Shown piece by piece: positions 1 to 9,109 of a stretch of DNA of 64,000 nt. A program made the position numbers and the translations under genes. Where the stretch lies: the NCBI RefSeq assembly GCF_025660475.1, contig NZ_JAOUSF010000001.1, forward strand, positions 806,001 to 870,000. Direction: 5' to 3'. The DNA comes from Perspicuibacillus lycopersici (GTDB lineage: Bacteria > Bacillota > Bacilli > Bacillales > Caldibacillaceae). The notes beneath the pieces are model-generated. The model saw nothing but the letters and a program-made list of their open reading frames with translations, searched no databases and was not told where the DNA came from. Numbering within the stretch: the first letter of the stretch is position 1; the number at the start of each line of letters is the position of its first letter.

Positions 1-135
1 AATGGCATTAAAATAAGTAAAAGATAAGGCGATGGCTGAAACTACCGGGATCACAATAAAGCATAAAAACAATAGTAAATATGGTGATAGAAATCCCCAA
101 GGTGTTAAATTTAATCTTCTACTCTTCATTTTCAT
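1..135 (-). CDS. ABC sugar permease, N-terminal fragment (cut by window edge)
   Basis: Reading the reverse strand from an ATG at 135 (a second in-frame ATG is at 129) gives an open frame to the window edge: about 45 residues beginning MKMKSRRLNLTPWGFLSPYL and continuing as one hydrophobic helix. The pattern of a basic N-terminus, a GFLSPYLLLF-like helix and then SFTYFNAI is typical of the UgpA/LacF-type inner-membrane permease of sugar ABC importers. Its start overlaps the end of the upstream large binding-protein gene by about 17 bases, so translation is probably coupled. A GGAGTGGGGTGG ribosome site sits in the upstream gene. The second permease would be expected outside the window. Confidence 0.8.
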   Translation of the reverse strand, partial: MKMKSRRLNLTPWGFLSPYLLLFLCFIVIPVVSAIALSFTYFNAI

Positions 136-3106
136 TGCCACCCCACTCCATTACTTGTTCAATGGTAGGAATATGATAAGGTTTTACTACTTGTCCATTT
201 TTCATATAACCAAACTCCTCCATTTTTCGAATCATCTCCCGGTTAATGGCAATAACAGAGTCATCAATTGCTGCTCGTGTATTCTCGCCTTCAAACACAA
301 TTTTATTCCAAATATTACTAATTTCCCGTTCTAAAATATAGGATCCAGGTGTCTTCGGAACTTCCTTCAAATATTCCCATTGCGCTAAGATTGTTTCTTT
401 ATGTTCTTCTGGCCAAGGAAGATTTTTAAAAGCTTCTAGGTTAGCTGTATTCCACATATATTCGGGACCGTAAAGCAATTGTAATGTGTTAGCAAATTCC
501 GTTTGCGTATCGGTTGACATCCACCACTTTAAAAACTCCCAAGAATCATCTGCACTCTTCGTACCATTAAATATCATTCCAGATTGACCAGATCCTGTCG
601 CCCATCTGGAAACAGTCCCATCCTCCTGTTCAACTCCTGGATATGGTGAGATGTCCCACCATCCCGCAATTTCTGGTGCTGCAGAGGTTAACTGCACATA
701 TGTGGTAAAATTCGCGATCCCTACAGGCAATGTGGAATATCGAAAATGATTATAAAAATTTGGCACTTGCATCGGCATACTATAAATTGTATTTAAATCG
801 GCCATGAATTGAATAGCCTGCAATGATTCTTCTTCGTCAATTGCTGTTAGCATCCCATTTTCGGAATATAGCTCTCCACCAAATTGGTATACGTACGGTA
901 CAGTAGTAGCAAACGGCTTCGAACCTGTCGCACCTGCAATTGGTGTATAGTAATTCATTCCATATCTCTGTAATTCTGGTAATATTTGTACAACATCATC
1001 CCAAGTATTTGGCACTGGAATATTTAACTTTTCCAAAATATCTTTCCGATAAAATTGCACAAAGAAATCTTGCGTTTCAGGAATTGCATAAACAGAATCA
1101 TCAATCATTAACGGCAGGAATGCACCAGGTGAAAACTGCTTACTATAGCTCTCAAAATCACCAAATTGATGTAGGTCGTATACTGCATCCCGAATCGCTA
1201 ATTCATATGGCAACCAGTTACTTACTCCGATTGCAACATCCGGCTGATTATTGGCTGCACTAGCTAAAATCAATTTACTTTCATCCGGCATAATCGAGAA
1301 TTGTACTTTAATGCCTGTTTCTGGTGTAAATGATTGATCCGCAAGGTTTTGTATTAATTCAACATATTGTCTAGGCCGATTTACCCATATTTCTAGTGTA
1401 TTTTCATCTGCACCATCCGCTGAATAGTTACCAGCTGTGAAAGATTGTACAAATCGTTTAATATTAAATGCTGCCGTTTTCCAAAATGATGCACGATCCT
1501 TTGGTATATCTTGATCGCCATGCACATAAAAACGGTCCACTAACAGTGGCTGTTTTGGTAGTTCTAATAATAAATTTCCTAACAGCTGTGTAACAGAAGA
1601 TGAGCCTTCTGTAAGCTCTGTTAATCGATTTGGAATTTCATTAGGTTTTTCATTTAATGTTCTCAGCTTTTGAACAGCTAAATTTAGTGAAACAATATCT
1701 TGTGAATCGTCACCGTTATATAATTCCTTCAGGTATTTGCTTTCTTCATCTAAACGATTCGCCCAATTATCTAATTGTGCTTCTATATCAGGGAAAAACT
1801 CTGTAATATTCCATTCTCTTGATTTGTCATCCTGATTTCCAGTTAACTTTTTGATAGATAAAGATAAATCCTGCATTTCGGTTATAACTTGATTAATCGT
1901 ATTAATCGTTCGATTAACTGGAGAAGCATCTGCCTGTAGTGATATTTCGTGTTCTCCTTCAGAAAAATAAAATAAATACGGGTCACCCTTTTCATCATCT
2001 ATCGTAGAATTTGTCCACTTTTTATTAAATTCAAATGGATAATGGGCTACTTCAGAAAAAGGAATTTCCCCATCAATTAAAACGTTCCGGAAAACAGTAC
2101 CACCAGTAGTTTTATTTTGAATTACCTTAAATGTTAATCGATAATATCCCGCTTCCTTAATTGAAACGTTCCAATTAATTTGTTGACCACTTTCTTCCCA
2201 GGACTCTCCACCTACTGAGTTTAATAATAAATATTTTGGATCATTCGGTACGACCGATGAATCTACTGTTGCAATTGGTCTTATAAAGGAGCTGTTCTTT
2301 GTATAATCAATTTCACCTTCGTGAATAATTAATTCTTTACCTTCTTCTCCATCTGGAAGCTGATCGGTATATTCTTTATACGAAGGAATCCTAGTTGGGG
2401 AATGTACATATACTTTTCCTACTAACATTTCTCCTCTTAAATGGGAAAGTGTGATTTCATTACTTCCTTCTTTTAGGAAAAATTTAAGTGGCTGGGACTG
2501 TAAATGACTAGCATCCTCTGCAGAGATTTGTCTCCAATCGGTTAAGGATACTTGCTTTGGAATAATCTCATTTCCAAAACGATCCTTTTCAAATTCATCC
2601 TGTGCATTTTTCCATACACTTGGAAAAACAATTCGTCGACTTTCATAATATTGATATTCTCTGTTTACAAGAACAGATCCCTCAATTGGAATCACTTCAT
2701 TACCAATCGGATAATAATCAAATGAAAGCTCGTACAAACCGTCAGATGGCACTGTTACTTCCAATGACAGTGATGGATTTTGATCGTTCCAATGGATTAC
2801 ATTATCTCCATACCCCATACTTTCTTCACTAGAAAGAAGATTCAAATCATCCGAATTCAAAAAATTGGAGGGAGCTACAAACGTCTCAAAATTAGAGACG
2901 TTCGTAACCCCTTCCTTTTCCCATTTTTCTAGGACTGTATGATAGCGGTCTTCTATTACTGTTTCGGTATTTTGAATTTCAGCAGTTTGATCAGCAGTTT
3001 CGTCTGCTGGTTGATCTGTACTACCATTAGCTTCCGCATGAGATGTAAATGGCGGCATAACTAGTAGTAGTATCAGTATCAAACTTATTGCCTTTTTGAA
3101 ACTCAT
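119..3106 (-). CDS. Very large extracellular sugar-binding protein with accessory modules
   Basis: About 995 residues. The last roughly 430 residues are a family-1 extracellular solute-binding protein (MalE/UgpB-like), with the usual features of a substrate-binding lobe followed by a GIANFTTY-like segment and a WATGSGQSGMIFNGTK stretch. The first 500 or so residues are not part of that fold: they contain two beta-rich segments (about 80-260 and 270-420) that look like carbohydrate-binding sandwich modules, then a helical linker. The start is taken at ATG 3106, not the upstream GTG at 3130, because GGGAGG lies 9 bases before it; it exposes a signal peptide ending near HAEA. There is no lipobox. 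It sits directly behind a normal binding-protein lipoprotein, so one operon carries two receptors. Confidence 0.8.
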   Translation of the reverse strand: MSFKKAISLILILLLVMPPFTSHAEANGSTDQPADETADQTAEIQNTETVIEDRYHTVLEKWEKEGVTNVSNFETFVAPSNFLNSDDLNLLSSEESMGYGDNVIHWNDQNPSLSLEVTVPSDGLYELSFDYYPIGNEVIPIEGSVLVNREYQYYESRRIVFPSVWKNAQDEFEKDRFGNEIIPKQVSLTDWRQISAEDASHLQSQPLKFFLKEGSNEITLSHLRGEMLVGKVYVHSPTRIPSYKEYTDQLPDGEEGKELIIHEGEIDYTKNSSFIRPIATVDSSVVPNDPKYLLLNSVGGESWEESGQQINWNVSIKEAGYYRLTFKVIQNKTTGGTVFRNVLIDGEIPFSEVAHYPFEFNKKWTNSTIDDEKGDPYLFYFSEGEHEISLQADASPVNRTINTINQVITEMQDLSLSIKKLTGNQDDKSREWNITEFFPDIEAQLDNWANRLDEESKYLKELYNGDDSQDIVSLNLAVQKLRTLNEKPNEIPNRLTELTEGSSSVTQLLGNLLLELPKQPLLVDRFYVHGDQDIPKDRASFWKTAAFNIKRFVQSFTAGNYSADGADENTLEIWVNRPRQYVELIQNLADQSFTPETGIKVQFSIMPDESKLILASAANNQPDVAIGVSNWLPYELAIRDAVYDLHQFGDFESYSKQFSPGAFLPLMIDDSVYAIPETQDFFVQFYRKDILEKLNIPVPNTWDDVVQILPELQRYGMNYYTPIAGATGSKPFATTVPYVYQFGGELYSENGMLTAIDEEESLQAIQFMADLNTIYSMPMQVPNFYNHFRYSTLPVGIANFTTYVQLTSAAPEIAGWWDISPYPGVEQEDGTVSRWATGSGQSGMIFNGTKSADDSWEFLKWWMSTDTQTEFANTLQLLYGPEYMWNTANLEAFKNLPWPEEHKETILAQWEYLKEVPKTPGSYILEREISNIWNKIVFEGENTRAAIDDSVIAINREMIRKMEEFGYMKNGQVVKPYHIPTIEQVMEWGGNENEE

Positions 3107-3131
3107 ACTATCAAACCTCCCTAGTTTCACA

Positions 3132-4508
3132 TTATTGCATGGACTCTAAAACTTCATCATGTTTTGCATTTGCTAATTCTTCTAATTGTGCTGCATAGTC
3201 TTCAACCTTTAAATCACCAGTAATGAATGAAGTGATTAATTGACCTGCTGTTGCATTTTCAAATTCGCCCACTTTCACACCAGTAGTGCCATCAAATCTT
3301 GATTCAGTGTAGCCAGGAACTGTCTTGAATGGTTCTAGGATTGCGGTATCAATATTGTCATAAGCTTTACGTACACCAGGGATATCTAAACGAGAAAAAT
3401 ACTCATCTACTACTTCTTGGTCAGTACTAATTGGTAAGGAGTTTACTGGAATACCCATTTCATCTGCAATTTCTAAACGTTTGAAGAATCCATCTTTACC
3501 AAAGGACATCCATTTAGCAAATGTATATACTTCTTCAGGATGTTCTGTTGTAGCAGAAATTCCTAATAAGTCATTTGTGATTGCTGTTCTTCCTCCAGGT
3601 AGTCCAAGGAAGTCAAAGTCGAAAGTTGCTTCTGTTGCATAACTTGCATTTGCCCAAGTTCCATCCCATCTAATTGCAATTCCACCATTTAACCATACTT
3701 GTCCAGCATCTTGCGCATTAAAGTTTGCTTTTTGATCCTCTGTTAAGGAATTGTATGTGTAAGAGTTTGTTTCTAATTCTTTCGCAAAGTTCATTGCACT
3801 AATAAATTCTGTGCTATTTAGGGAATAACTACCGTCTTTGTAAGTAAACCATCCCATATCTGGGTTAACTGCTGCTGGATACCAATCAGGAATATTGTTT
3901 GCGTCCATTAGACCAACTACCCCTGCATTAATATCGGTAATGCCTTTAATTGCTGCTTCAAATTCTTCTACGGATGCACCGTATTCTGGATAGTCAAGGT
4001 TTGCTTCGTTAAACAAATCTTTGTTTACATAATAACCAAGCATATGTTGTGCAAAAGGAACCGCAACTAATTTATCGTTGAATTTAATAGACTGTTGTAC
4101 TGTTTCTGAAACTTTAGCAAACTCTTCATCTGCTTCTGCAATACTTGTAATATCCATTACCCAATCATTTGATAATGCCAATGGTAAGGAAGACATTGCA
4201 AAAACATCCGGCATTTTACCTGCACTTGCTGCTGCAGATAATGAGCCATTCCAATCAGCAGAATCGATAGATTGATCGATTTCCACATGAATATTTGGAT
4301 ATGCTTCTTCAAATGCTGCAATCATTTGGCGTTCAATATTATTTTCTTCTTCTGTACCAAGATTCCAGTTAGCATACTTGATTGTTACTTGCTCTTCTTT
4401 TTTACTAGTATCTCCGTCTTTTTTACCTGCTTCATCTGAATTACCAGAGCATGCAGCCATTACAAAAATGAAAGAAAATGCAATTAATAGTGATACAAGT
4501 TTTTTCAT
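3132..4508 (-). CDS. Sugar ABC transporter substrate-binding lipoprotein
   Basis: 458 residues. The N-terminus has a hydrophobic stretch and a lipobox-like end (MAACSG), so the protein should be lipid-anchored on the outer face of the membrane at the Cys. The rest is a family-1 sugar-binding protein: an opening strand ITIKYANWNLG-type segment, an AFEEAYPNI-type helix, and aromatic residues in the expected sugar cleft (WYPAAVNPDMGWF). The ribosome site GAGGAG is well placed before ATG 4508. It lies between the GH35 gene and the giant binding protein, and probably feeds the partial permease. The substrate cannot be told; the GH35 neighbour suggests a beta-galactoside or related oligosaccharide. 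Confidence 0.88.
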   Translation of the reverse strand: MKKLVSLLIAFSFIFVMAACSGNSDEAGKKDGDTSKKEEQVTIKYANWNLGTEEENNIERQMIAAFEEAYPNIHVEIDQSIDSADWNGSLSAAASAGKMPDVFAMSSLPLALSNDWVMDITSIAEADEEFAKVSETVQQSIKFNDKLVAVPFAQHMLGYYVNKDLFNEANLDYPEYGASVEEFEAAIKGITDINAGVVGLMDANNIPDWYPAAVNPDMGWFTYKDGSYSLNSTEFISAMNFAKELETNSYTYNSLTEDQKANFNAQDAGQVWLNGGIAIRWDGTWANASYATEATFDFDFLGLPGGRTAITNDLLGISATTEHPEEVYTFAKWMSFGKDGFFKRLEIADEMGIPVNSLPISTDQEVVDEYFSRLDIPGVRKAYDNIDTAILEPFKTVPGYTESRFDGTTGVKVGEFENATAGQLITSFITGDLKVEDYAAQLEELANAKHDEVLESMQ

Positions 4509-4572
4509 ATTGGTATTCTCCTCTTTGGATTATAATTTATATAGAAAATATCCTTTCAGATATCTCCTTACA

Positions 4573-6942
4573 CTATTTTGCAAACCATTGTATCTGTTCG
4601 ATTTTCTTTACAGAACAGATTCGAATTTTATATCGATTGGAATCCAATGTTTCTACTTGGATTTCATTATTTTCGGAATGTGGAATCCAACGAGATGAAG
4701 CAATAACAAATTCTTCTTCCTCTTGAACGATTTTAACTGTTAATGTTAGCTTGTCCGCTTCCACAATAACCTCAAAAATTTCCCCAGTTGCCATCTCCAC
4801 TAATAAATCATCGTGGATATGAACATTTCTAGGTAGCATTAGCCCTGTTTTTGCAGGAATTTTTAATGATTTCCCATGGAATAAAGTTTCACCCTTATAG
4901 ACAATGGCACTCGTCTTCTCATATTCATCAAAATTATTTAAGAAGAAAAATTCCCTTCCACTTGGATGATTTCTTACAGTAATATCTAATTCATCATCTC
5001 TTTCCAATCTTTTGTGAATCCCAGCTGCTTTTGCTAGTTCCTCAATAATCTCTCGCTTATATTCAAAATCTAGCTCCAGCCCAACACCAAACACAATCAC
5101 TTTTCCTGTACCGATTTCTTTTTCAAAAGCGATGACATCGCGATTGTTCTCTTCTATCCAAGCGAATGCTCCATCGGTTTGGTCATAAATTTCTGCTTGA
5201 TAGATACTTACATTTTCTATTGCTCCAACTGTCGCAAACCCACCATGCTTAACGCCTTTCACTTGAATCCCAAGATAATCTTTTAATAAAGTACATGGTC
5301 GATTTTTCATATCTTTCTCTGGGATTTTTGGAAATAGAATTAAATTGCCGCCTGCTTCCAAGTAATTCATCAGCTTCATTTGAATATTTTCGTCCATCCA
5401 TTTGGTTGAAAATACCCAAAGGGTCGGAATTTGTAACGGATCCAATTCTTCCTCATTTAATAGATTGTAAGCATCAAATATATAATTATTACTGCGAAGT
5501 CCTTTTGCTATTCCATTAAATAAGTAAGCTTCCCGCTCATGTTGTATCGAATCTATCATTTCTTTTGTATATTCATCATAAAAGTCAGTCATAAAATAAT
5601 CAGGATAAAATCCTAAATACGTATCGACCTCTGGAATCGTATCTACAAGTTCTTCCTCAAACACTTGGAACATGGATCCTAAATGCTGAATCACTGAATA
5701 ATGCGGACGTTTTTCACCTTTAATCCCAAGTGGTGCCTGCCATTCATGTCGTTTACCGTGAATTCCGATATTTTCATAGTTCTCACCACTAACAAACATG
5801 TAGTAGTTAATACCATTCATACCATCCGCCACACAAAGCCTAGTCGTTAAGTCAAAAGTCGTTGGCTGTAGTCTTGGCTTATCATGAATGCTTCCACCTT
5901 GAAATTCGGCAGAGAAGAGTGGTTGTTCACTCCATTGAACCGATTTTGTGAAAGCGTTTGCCAAAACAATATCAATATAATTGTCATATTCGATATTCCC
6001 TATATAATAGTCACCAGCCATTAAAACATTTTCAATTTTTGCTACTTCTAGCAGCTGTGAAATACCGATTGGATACATTGTACCCCGCTTCAATAAATCA
6101 ATCGTATGAAAGCCATGAATATTAACGACATATGGGACTTGAATTCCAAAATTATCAGCCAGCTTTTTCAAGTATTCAATAAAAGCTCGATAATGCTTTC
6201 GTAAAAATAAACTAAATTCATTTCGTAGCGGATAGGCATTTTCCTTTTCTGGTCTTTTCACTAGTTGCTCCAATGACGTCGAAAGCTGTTCCGTTGGAAA
6301 TTGAAACGTTCGTTCAAAATCGGTCTTATCTGGAAATTGATCCAGTAAATATTGCTTAAATAATTTAATGGTTTCCGGATTAAAATCTGGTGTATTAGTT
6401 ACCCAATGAAACATTCCAACCTCATTATCTAATTGGAAGAATATAACTGGACCACCATTCGTAATTTGATAGGCTTTGACAATATTACAAACGTGCGCGT
6501 ACCATTTTTTTACTTTTTCTAGAAAAAGAGGATGCATATAGCTTACTACTCTTGTCGGGTGGATTGCACCTTCCCTTGTCTTCGCTACCGCTTCTGGATA
6601 ATTATCGATAAACCATGATGGAACACCATGATCAATAATCTCAGCCATTACATATGGGCCAGGGCGTACTAAACAGTACATTCCCTCTTCCTTGACGATT
6701 TCAAGAAATGTCTTTAGGTCACGTTCTGGTCTTGTTTTACCAGTTAAATCTATAGAACCCTCTTCCATTTCATGGAATTTCCAAGGTACATATGTACTTA
6801 CCAAATTTAATCCTGCTTCTTTTAACTGTTTAATTCGATTTCTCCATTCCTTTTGTGGAACACGGAAATAGTGAAGTTCGCCACCATAAATAAGGGTTTT
6901 GTTACCATTGATTACGATATTTTTTCCTTCGATGCGAATCAT
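4573..6942 (-). CDS. GH35 beta-galactosidase family enzyme
   Basis: 789 residues without a signal peptide, so an intracellular glycoside hydrolase that would act on imported oligosaccharides. The N-terminus shows the GH35 opening: GGELHYFRVP, then TYVPWKFHE and the RPGPYVMAE signature. The acid/base Glu is in QLDNEVG (about residue 174) and the nucleophile Glu in FSAEFQGG (about residue 346). The C-terminal third is beta-rich. The start is ATG 6942, preceded by GAGGTG, rather than the upstream start within the lacI stop. The gene follows lacI by 11 bases and is clearly in one operon with it. GH35 enzymes also include exo-glucosaminidases and others, so the exact substrate is inferred. Confidence 0.88.
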   Translation of the reverse strand: MIRIEGKNIVINGNKTLIYGGELHYFRVPQKEWRNRIKQLKEAGLNLVSTYVPWKFHEMEEGSIDLTGKTRPERDLKTFLEIVKEEGMYCLVRPGPYVMAEIIDHGVPSWFIDNYPEAVAKTREGAIHPTRVVSYMHPLFLEKVKKWYAHVCNIVKAYQITNGGPVIFFQLDNEVGMFHWVTNTPDFNPETIKLFKQYLLDQFPDKTDFERTFQFPTEQLSTSLEQLVKRPEKENAYPLRNEFSLFLRKHYRAFIEYLKKLADNFGIQVPYVVNIHGFHTIDLLKRGTMYPIGISQLLEVAKIENVLMAGDYYIGNIEYDNYIDIVLANAFTKSVQWSEQPLFSAEFQGGSIHDKPRLQPTTFDLTTRLCVADGMNGINYYMFVSGENYENIGIHGKRHEWQAPLGIKGEKRPHYSVIQHLGSMFQVFEEELVDTIPEVDTYLGFYPDYFMTDFYDEYTKEMIDSIQHEREAYLFNGIAKGLRSNNYIFDAYNLLNEEELDPLQIPTLWVFSTKWMDENIQMKLMNYLEAGGNLILFPKIPEKDMKNRPCTLLKDYLGIQVKGVKHGGFATVGAIENVSIYQAEIYDQTDGAFAWIEENNRDVIAFEKEIGTGKVIVFGVGLELDFEYKREIIEELAKAAGIHKRLERDDELDITVRNHPSGREFFFLNNFDEYEKTSAIVYKGETLFHGKSLKIPAKTGLMLPRNVHIHDDLLVEMATGEIFEVIVEADKLTLTVKIVQEEEEFVIASSRWIPHSENNEIQVETLDSNRYKIRICSVKKIEQIQWFAK

Positions 6943-6953
6943 ACTACACCTCG

Positions 6954-7925
6954 TCAACCTGATTCTCGACTTTCCAATTCTATTGGTAATGGCATCGGGT
7001 CGAAATCATATTTTTTATCAAGCATTTGGAATAAAGTTTGTGCTGCAATAATTCCCCATTGCTTTCTAGGAACTTTTATCGTTGTCAGTGATGGGCTAAC
7101 ATACCTGGATAAAGTAATATCATCAAACCCAATAACCGCTACATCCTCTGGTACTCTGAAATGATTTTCTTGTAATGCATGAATTGCACCAATTGCCATT
7201 TCATCGTTCCCGCAAACAAATGCTGTCGGAATTTTTCCTGAGGCTATTTGCAAATAGTTTTTCATGCCTAGATAGCCACTATATTCTGTAAAATCTGCAC
7301 GAATTAAATCTGCTTCGTTAAATTGCAAACCAGTTTCATCTAAGCTTTTTCGAAACCCATTTAAACGCTGTTCCCCATCAAATGAATAATTTGCCCCGGC
7401 AATATAACCGATTCGACTATGTTCTTTACTTACTAAGTAATCAACAATCATTCGGGATCCTTCTTCATTTGGAATCAACACATTTTTTATAAAAGGATTG
7501 TCCAATTTACGGTCAAGTACAACAAATGGTGTTTTTTCATTTACAATTGATGTTAATAATTGATCTTCAATATGATAGTTTAATATGATTGCACCATCTA
7601 CATAGCTCTCCACTAGCAAACGATGAGAATCGACAGAGGCACAAACAACTAGCTCGTAATTATTTTTCATTACTTCTGTTTGAACACCTTCGACCATATC
7701 GTTTAATGATGGTCCGGTAAAACCACTTAAAAATAGACCAATAATATTTGTCTTTTGCTCTTTAAGATTTTTCGCCAGTCCATTCGGACGGTAACCAATC
7801 TCGTTTGCCACTTTGCGGACTTTTTCTTTCGTTTTTTCAGAAATTAAAGAACTATTATTGATAGAGTAGGATGCTGTCGAAACACTCACTCCTGCGCGTT
7901 TTGCCACATCCTTCAAAGTTGCCAA
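6954..7925 (-). CDS. LacI/GalR family transcriptional regulator
   Basis: 323 residues. An N-terminal helix-turn-helix (TLKDVAKRAGVSVSTASYSINN) with the hinge region near YRPNGLAKNLK is followed by a periplasmic-binding-protein-like sensor domain with the usual PTAFVCGNDEMAIGA and VIGFDDITLSRYVSPSLTTI motifs. Translation starts at TTG 7925 behind a GGGGG ribosome site. It heads the operon with the GH35 and transport genes, and two operator-like palindromes lie in its own upstream region, so it probably represses itself and the operon until a sugar ligand binds. Related sites before the sulfatase and FGE genes suggest a wider local regulon. Confidence 0.93.
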   Translation of the reverse strand: MATLKDVAKRAGVSVSTASYSINNSSLISEKTKEKVRKVANEIGYRPNGLAKNLKEQKTNIIGLFLSGFTGPSLNDMVEGVQTEVMKNNYELVVCASVDSHRLLVESYVDGAIILNYHIEDQLLTSIVNEKTPFVVLDRKLDNPFIKNVLIPNEEGSRMIVDYLVSKEHSRIGYIAGANYSFDGEQRLNGFRKSLDETGLQFNEADLIRADFTEYSGYLGMKNYLQIASGKIPTAFVCGNDEMAIGAIHALQENHFRVPEDVAVIGFDDITLSRYVSPSLTTIKVPRKQWGIIAAQTLFQMLDKKYDFDPMPLPIELESRESG

Positions 7926-7945
7926 TTATCTATCAGCCCCCTAAA

Positions 7946-7961
7946 ATTGTAACGTTTCAAT
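7946..7961. promoter_or_regulatory. LacI-type operator before lacI operon (site 1)
   Basis: ATTGTAACGTTTCAAT is a 16-bp palindrome with one mismatched pair and a central CG, as in LacI/GalR operators. It lies 21 bases before the lacI start, where bound repressor would block transcription. Similar sites are at 7988, 9018 and 12368. Confidence 0.65.
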
Positions 7962-7987
7962 TTTACTTACAAAAAAAATCAAACATC

Positions 7988-8004
7988 AATTTAAACGTTT
8001 CGAC
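7988..8004. promoter_or_regulatory. LacI-type operator before lacI operon (site 2)
   Basis: The sequence TTTAAACGTTTCGACA keeps the AAACGTTT core. Its GTTTCGACA half is the exact complement of the TGTCGAAAC half at 12368. Spacing to site 1 is about 43 bp (four helical turns), suitable for cooperative binding. Confidence 0.55.
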
Positions 8005-8024
8005 AACTTGATTATATACCCAGC

Positions 8025-8038
8025 TGAAATCGTTTGCA
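8025..8038. promoter_or_regulatory. Candidate CcpA cre site
   Basis: TGAAATCGTTTGCA fits the catabolite-responsive consensus TGNAANCGNWNNCA at every fixed position. It lies about 100 bases upstream of lacI, so the sugar operon may be under carbon catabolite control as well as LacI control. Confidence 0.5.
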
Positions 8039-8139
8039 ACCAAAACTTTCAAAAAAAATGGAAAGTTATTTCCCAATCCTTAATATTCTTAGTCGCCACA
8101 GTTCGACGATTTTCTACAAATTTCTAATAAATGATGTAC

Positions 8140-8934
8140 TTAAAGCTGTACTCGTGTAATAACTGGGTAATGGTCCGAAGGAAAACTATTCTCTATTTTA
8201 TCTCTATCAATCTTCGTTTCCAGTACTTGAATATTGTTTGTGACAAAAATATAATCGATAGGCTCTCCATCCTTAACACCTTCAAACGCATGATACGTAC
8301 TTCCTAGTTGTCCCTGTAGTTTTTCATAAGCATCACGTAATTCAGTTACAACATTATGAATAGGCTGTGTTCCGTGAAGAAAGCGAATCACATTATTTTC
8401 TGGGGTACTATTGAAATCACCCATAAGAATGATTGGAAGATTTGTTTTTTCCTGATGCTCTTTTATTTTTTCTAAGATTAAATGAATACCATTTTCTCTT
8501 GCCTTTTGACTGATATGATCTAGATGGGTATTATACACAATAAATTGTTGCATTGGATCCGCTAGAAAGCGAAATCTAACCCACGTACAAATTCTCGGAA
8601 AATCACTTTCCCAACTAATACTATTAGCAACTAGTGGCTGTTCAGATAACCAAAATTGGCCATTATCCACTACTTGCAGTAATTGCTTTTGATAAAATAT
8701 TGCACAATACTCGTCCCTTTTCCCGCCACGTCGTCCTTCACCAATCCATTCATATTCTGGTAAATTTTCCTCTAGCGCTTCTAACATATAAAGTAGACCC
8801 TCTTGTGTTCCAATGATTATCGGTTTATGCTTTTCTATCATCTTTACTACTTTTTCTTGTCGAAAGCTCCACGCATTCAGCCTATCGTTTGGAATATCTA
8901 CTCGTAAATTATAGGTCATTACCGAAAATTCCAT
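8140..8934 (-). CDS. Endonuclease/exonuclease/phosphatase (EEP) family hydrolase
   Basis: 264 residues with no signal peptide. The EEP fold motifs are all visible: MTYNLR near the start, GTQEG (metal-binding Glu), YNTHLDH, LMGDFNSTP, and SDHYPV at the C-terminus with the catalytic His. In carbohydrate loci these proteins are often annotated as sugar-associated phosphodiesterases or sphingomyelinase-like hydrolases, but the true substrate is unknown. Ribosome site AAGGAGG precedes ATG 8934. It is divergent from the sulfatase gene, with a LacI-type operator between them at 9018, and is probably part of the same regulon. Confidence 0.85.
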   Translation of the reverse strand: MEFSVMTYNLRVDIPNDRLNAWSFRQEKVVKMIEKHKPIIIGTQEGLLYMLEALEENLPEYEWIGEGRRGGKRDEYCAIFYQKQLLQVVDNGQFWLSEQPLVANSISWESDFPRICTWVRFRFLADPMQQFIVYNTHLDHISQKARENGIHLILEKIKEHQEKTNLPIILMGDFNSTPENNVIRFLHGTQPIHNVVTELRDAYEKLQGQLGSTYHAFEGVKDGEPIDYIFVTNNIQVLETKIDRDKIENSFPSDHYPVITRVQL

Positions 8935-9017
8935 CTTAATTCCTCCTTCATTTTTATCTTCTTACAGCTATCTACTTGACTATTATTTATCTTTTCAATG
9001 AAAAAATGCAAGTATTT

Positions 9018-9034
9018 GTTGAAACGTTTAACTA
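9018..9034. promoter_or_regulatory. LacI-type operator between EEP hydrolase and sulfatase
   Basis: TTGTTGAAACGTTTAAC carries the same GAAACGTTT core as the sites before lacI. It lies in the divergent intergenic region, about 85 bases from each start codon, so one site could govern both genes. Confidence 0.55.
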
Positions 9035-9109
9035 AGCTATATATAATGGTTTTGTACATTTTTCTGAAAATGCTTACAAAATATTCTAGTTCTAGAAAGG
9101 AAGAAAGGT

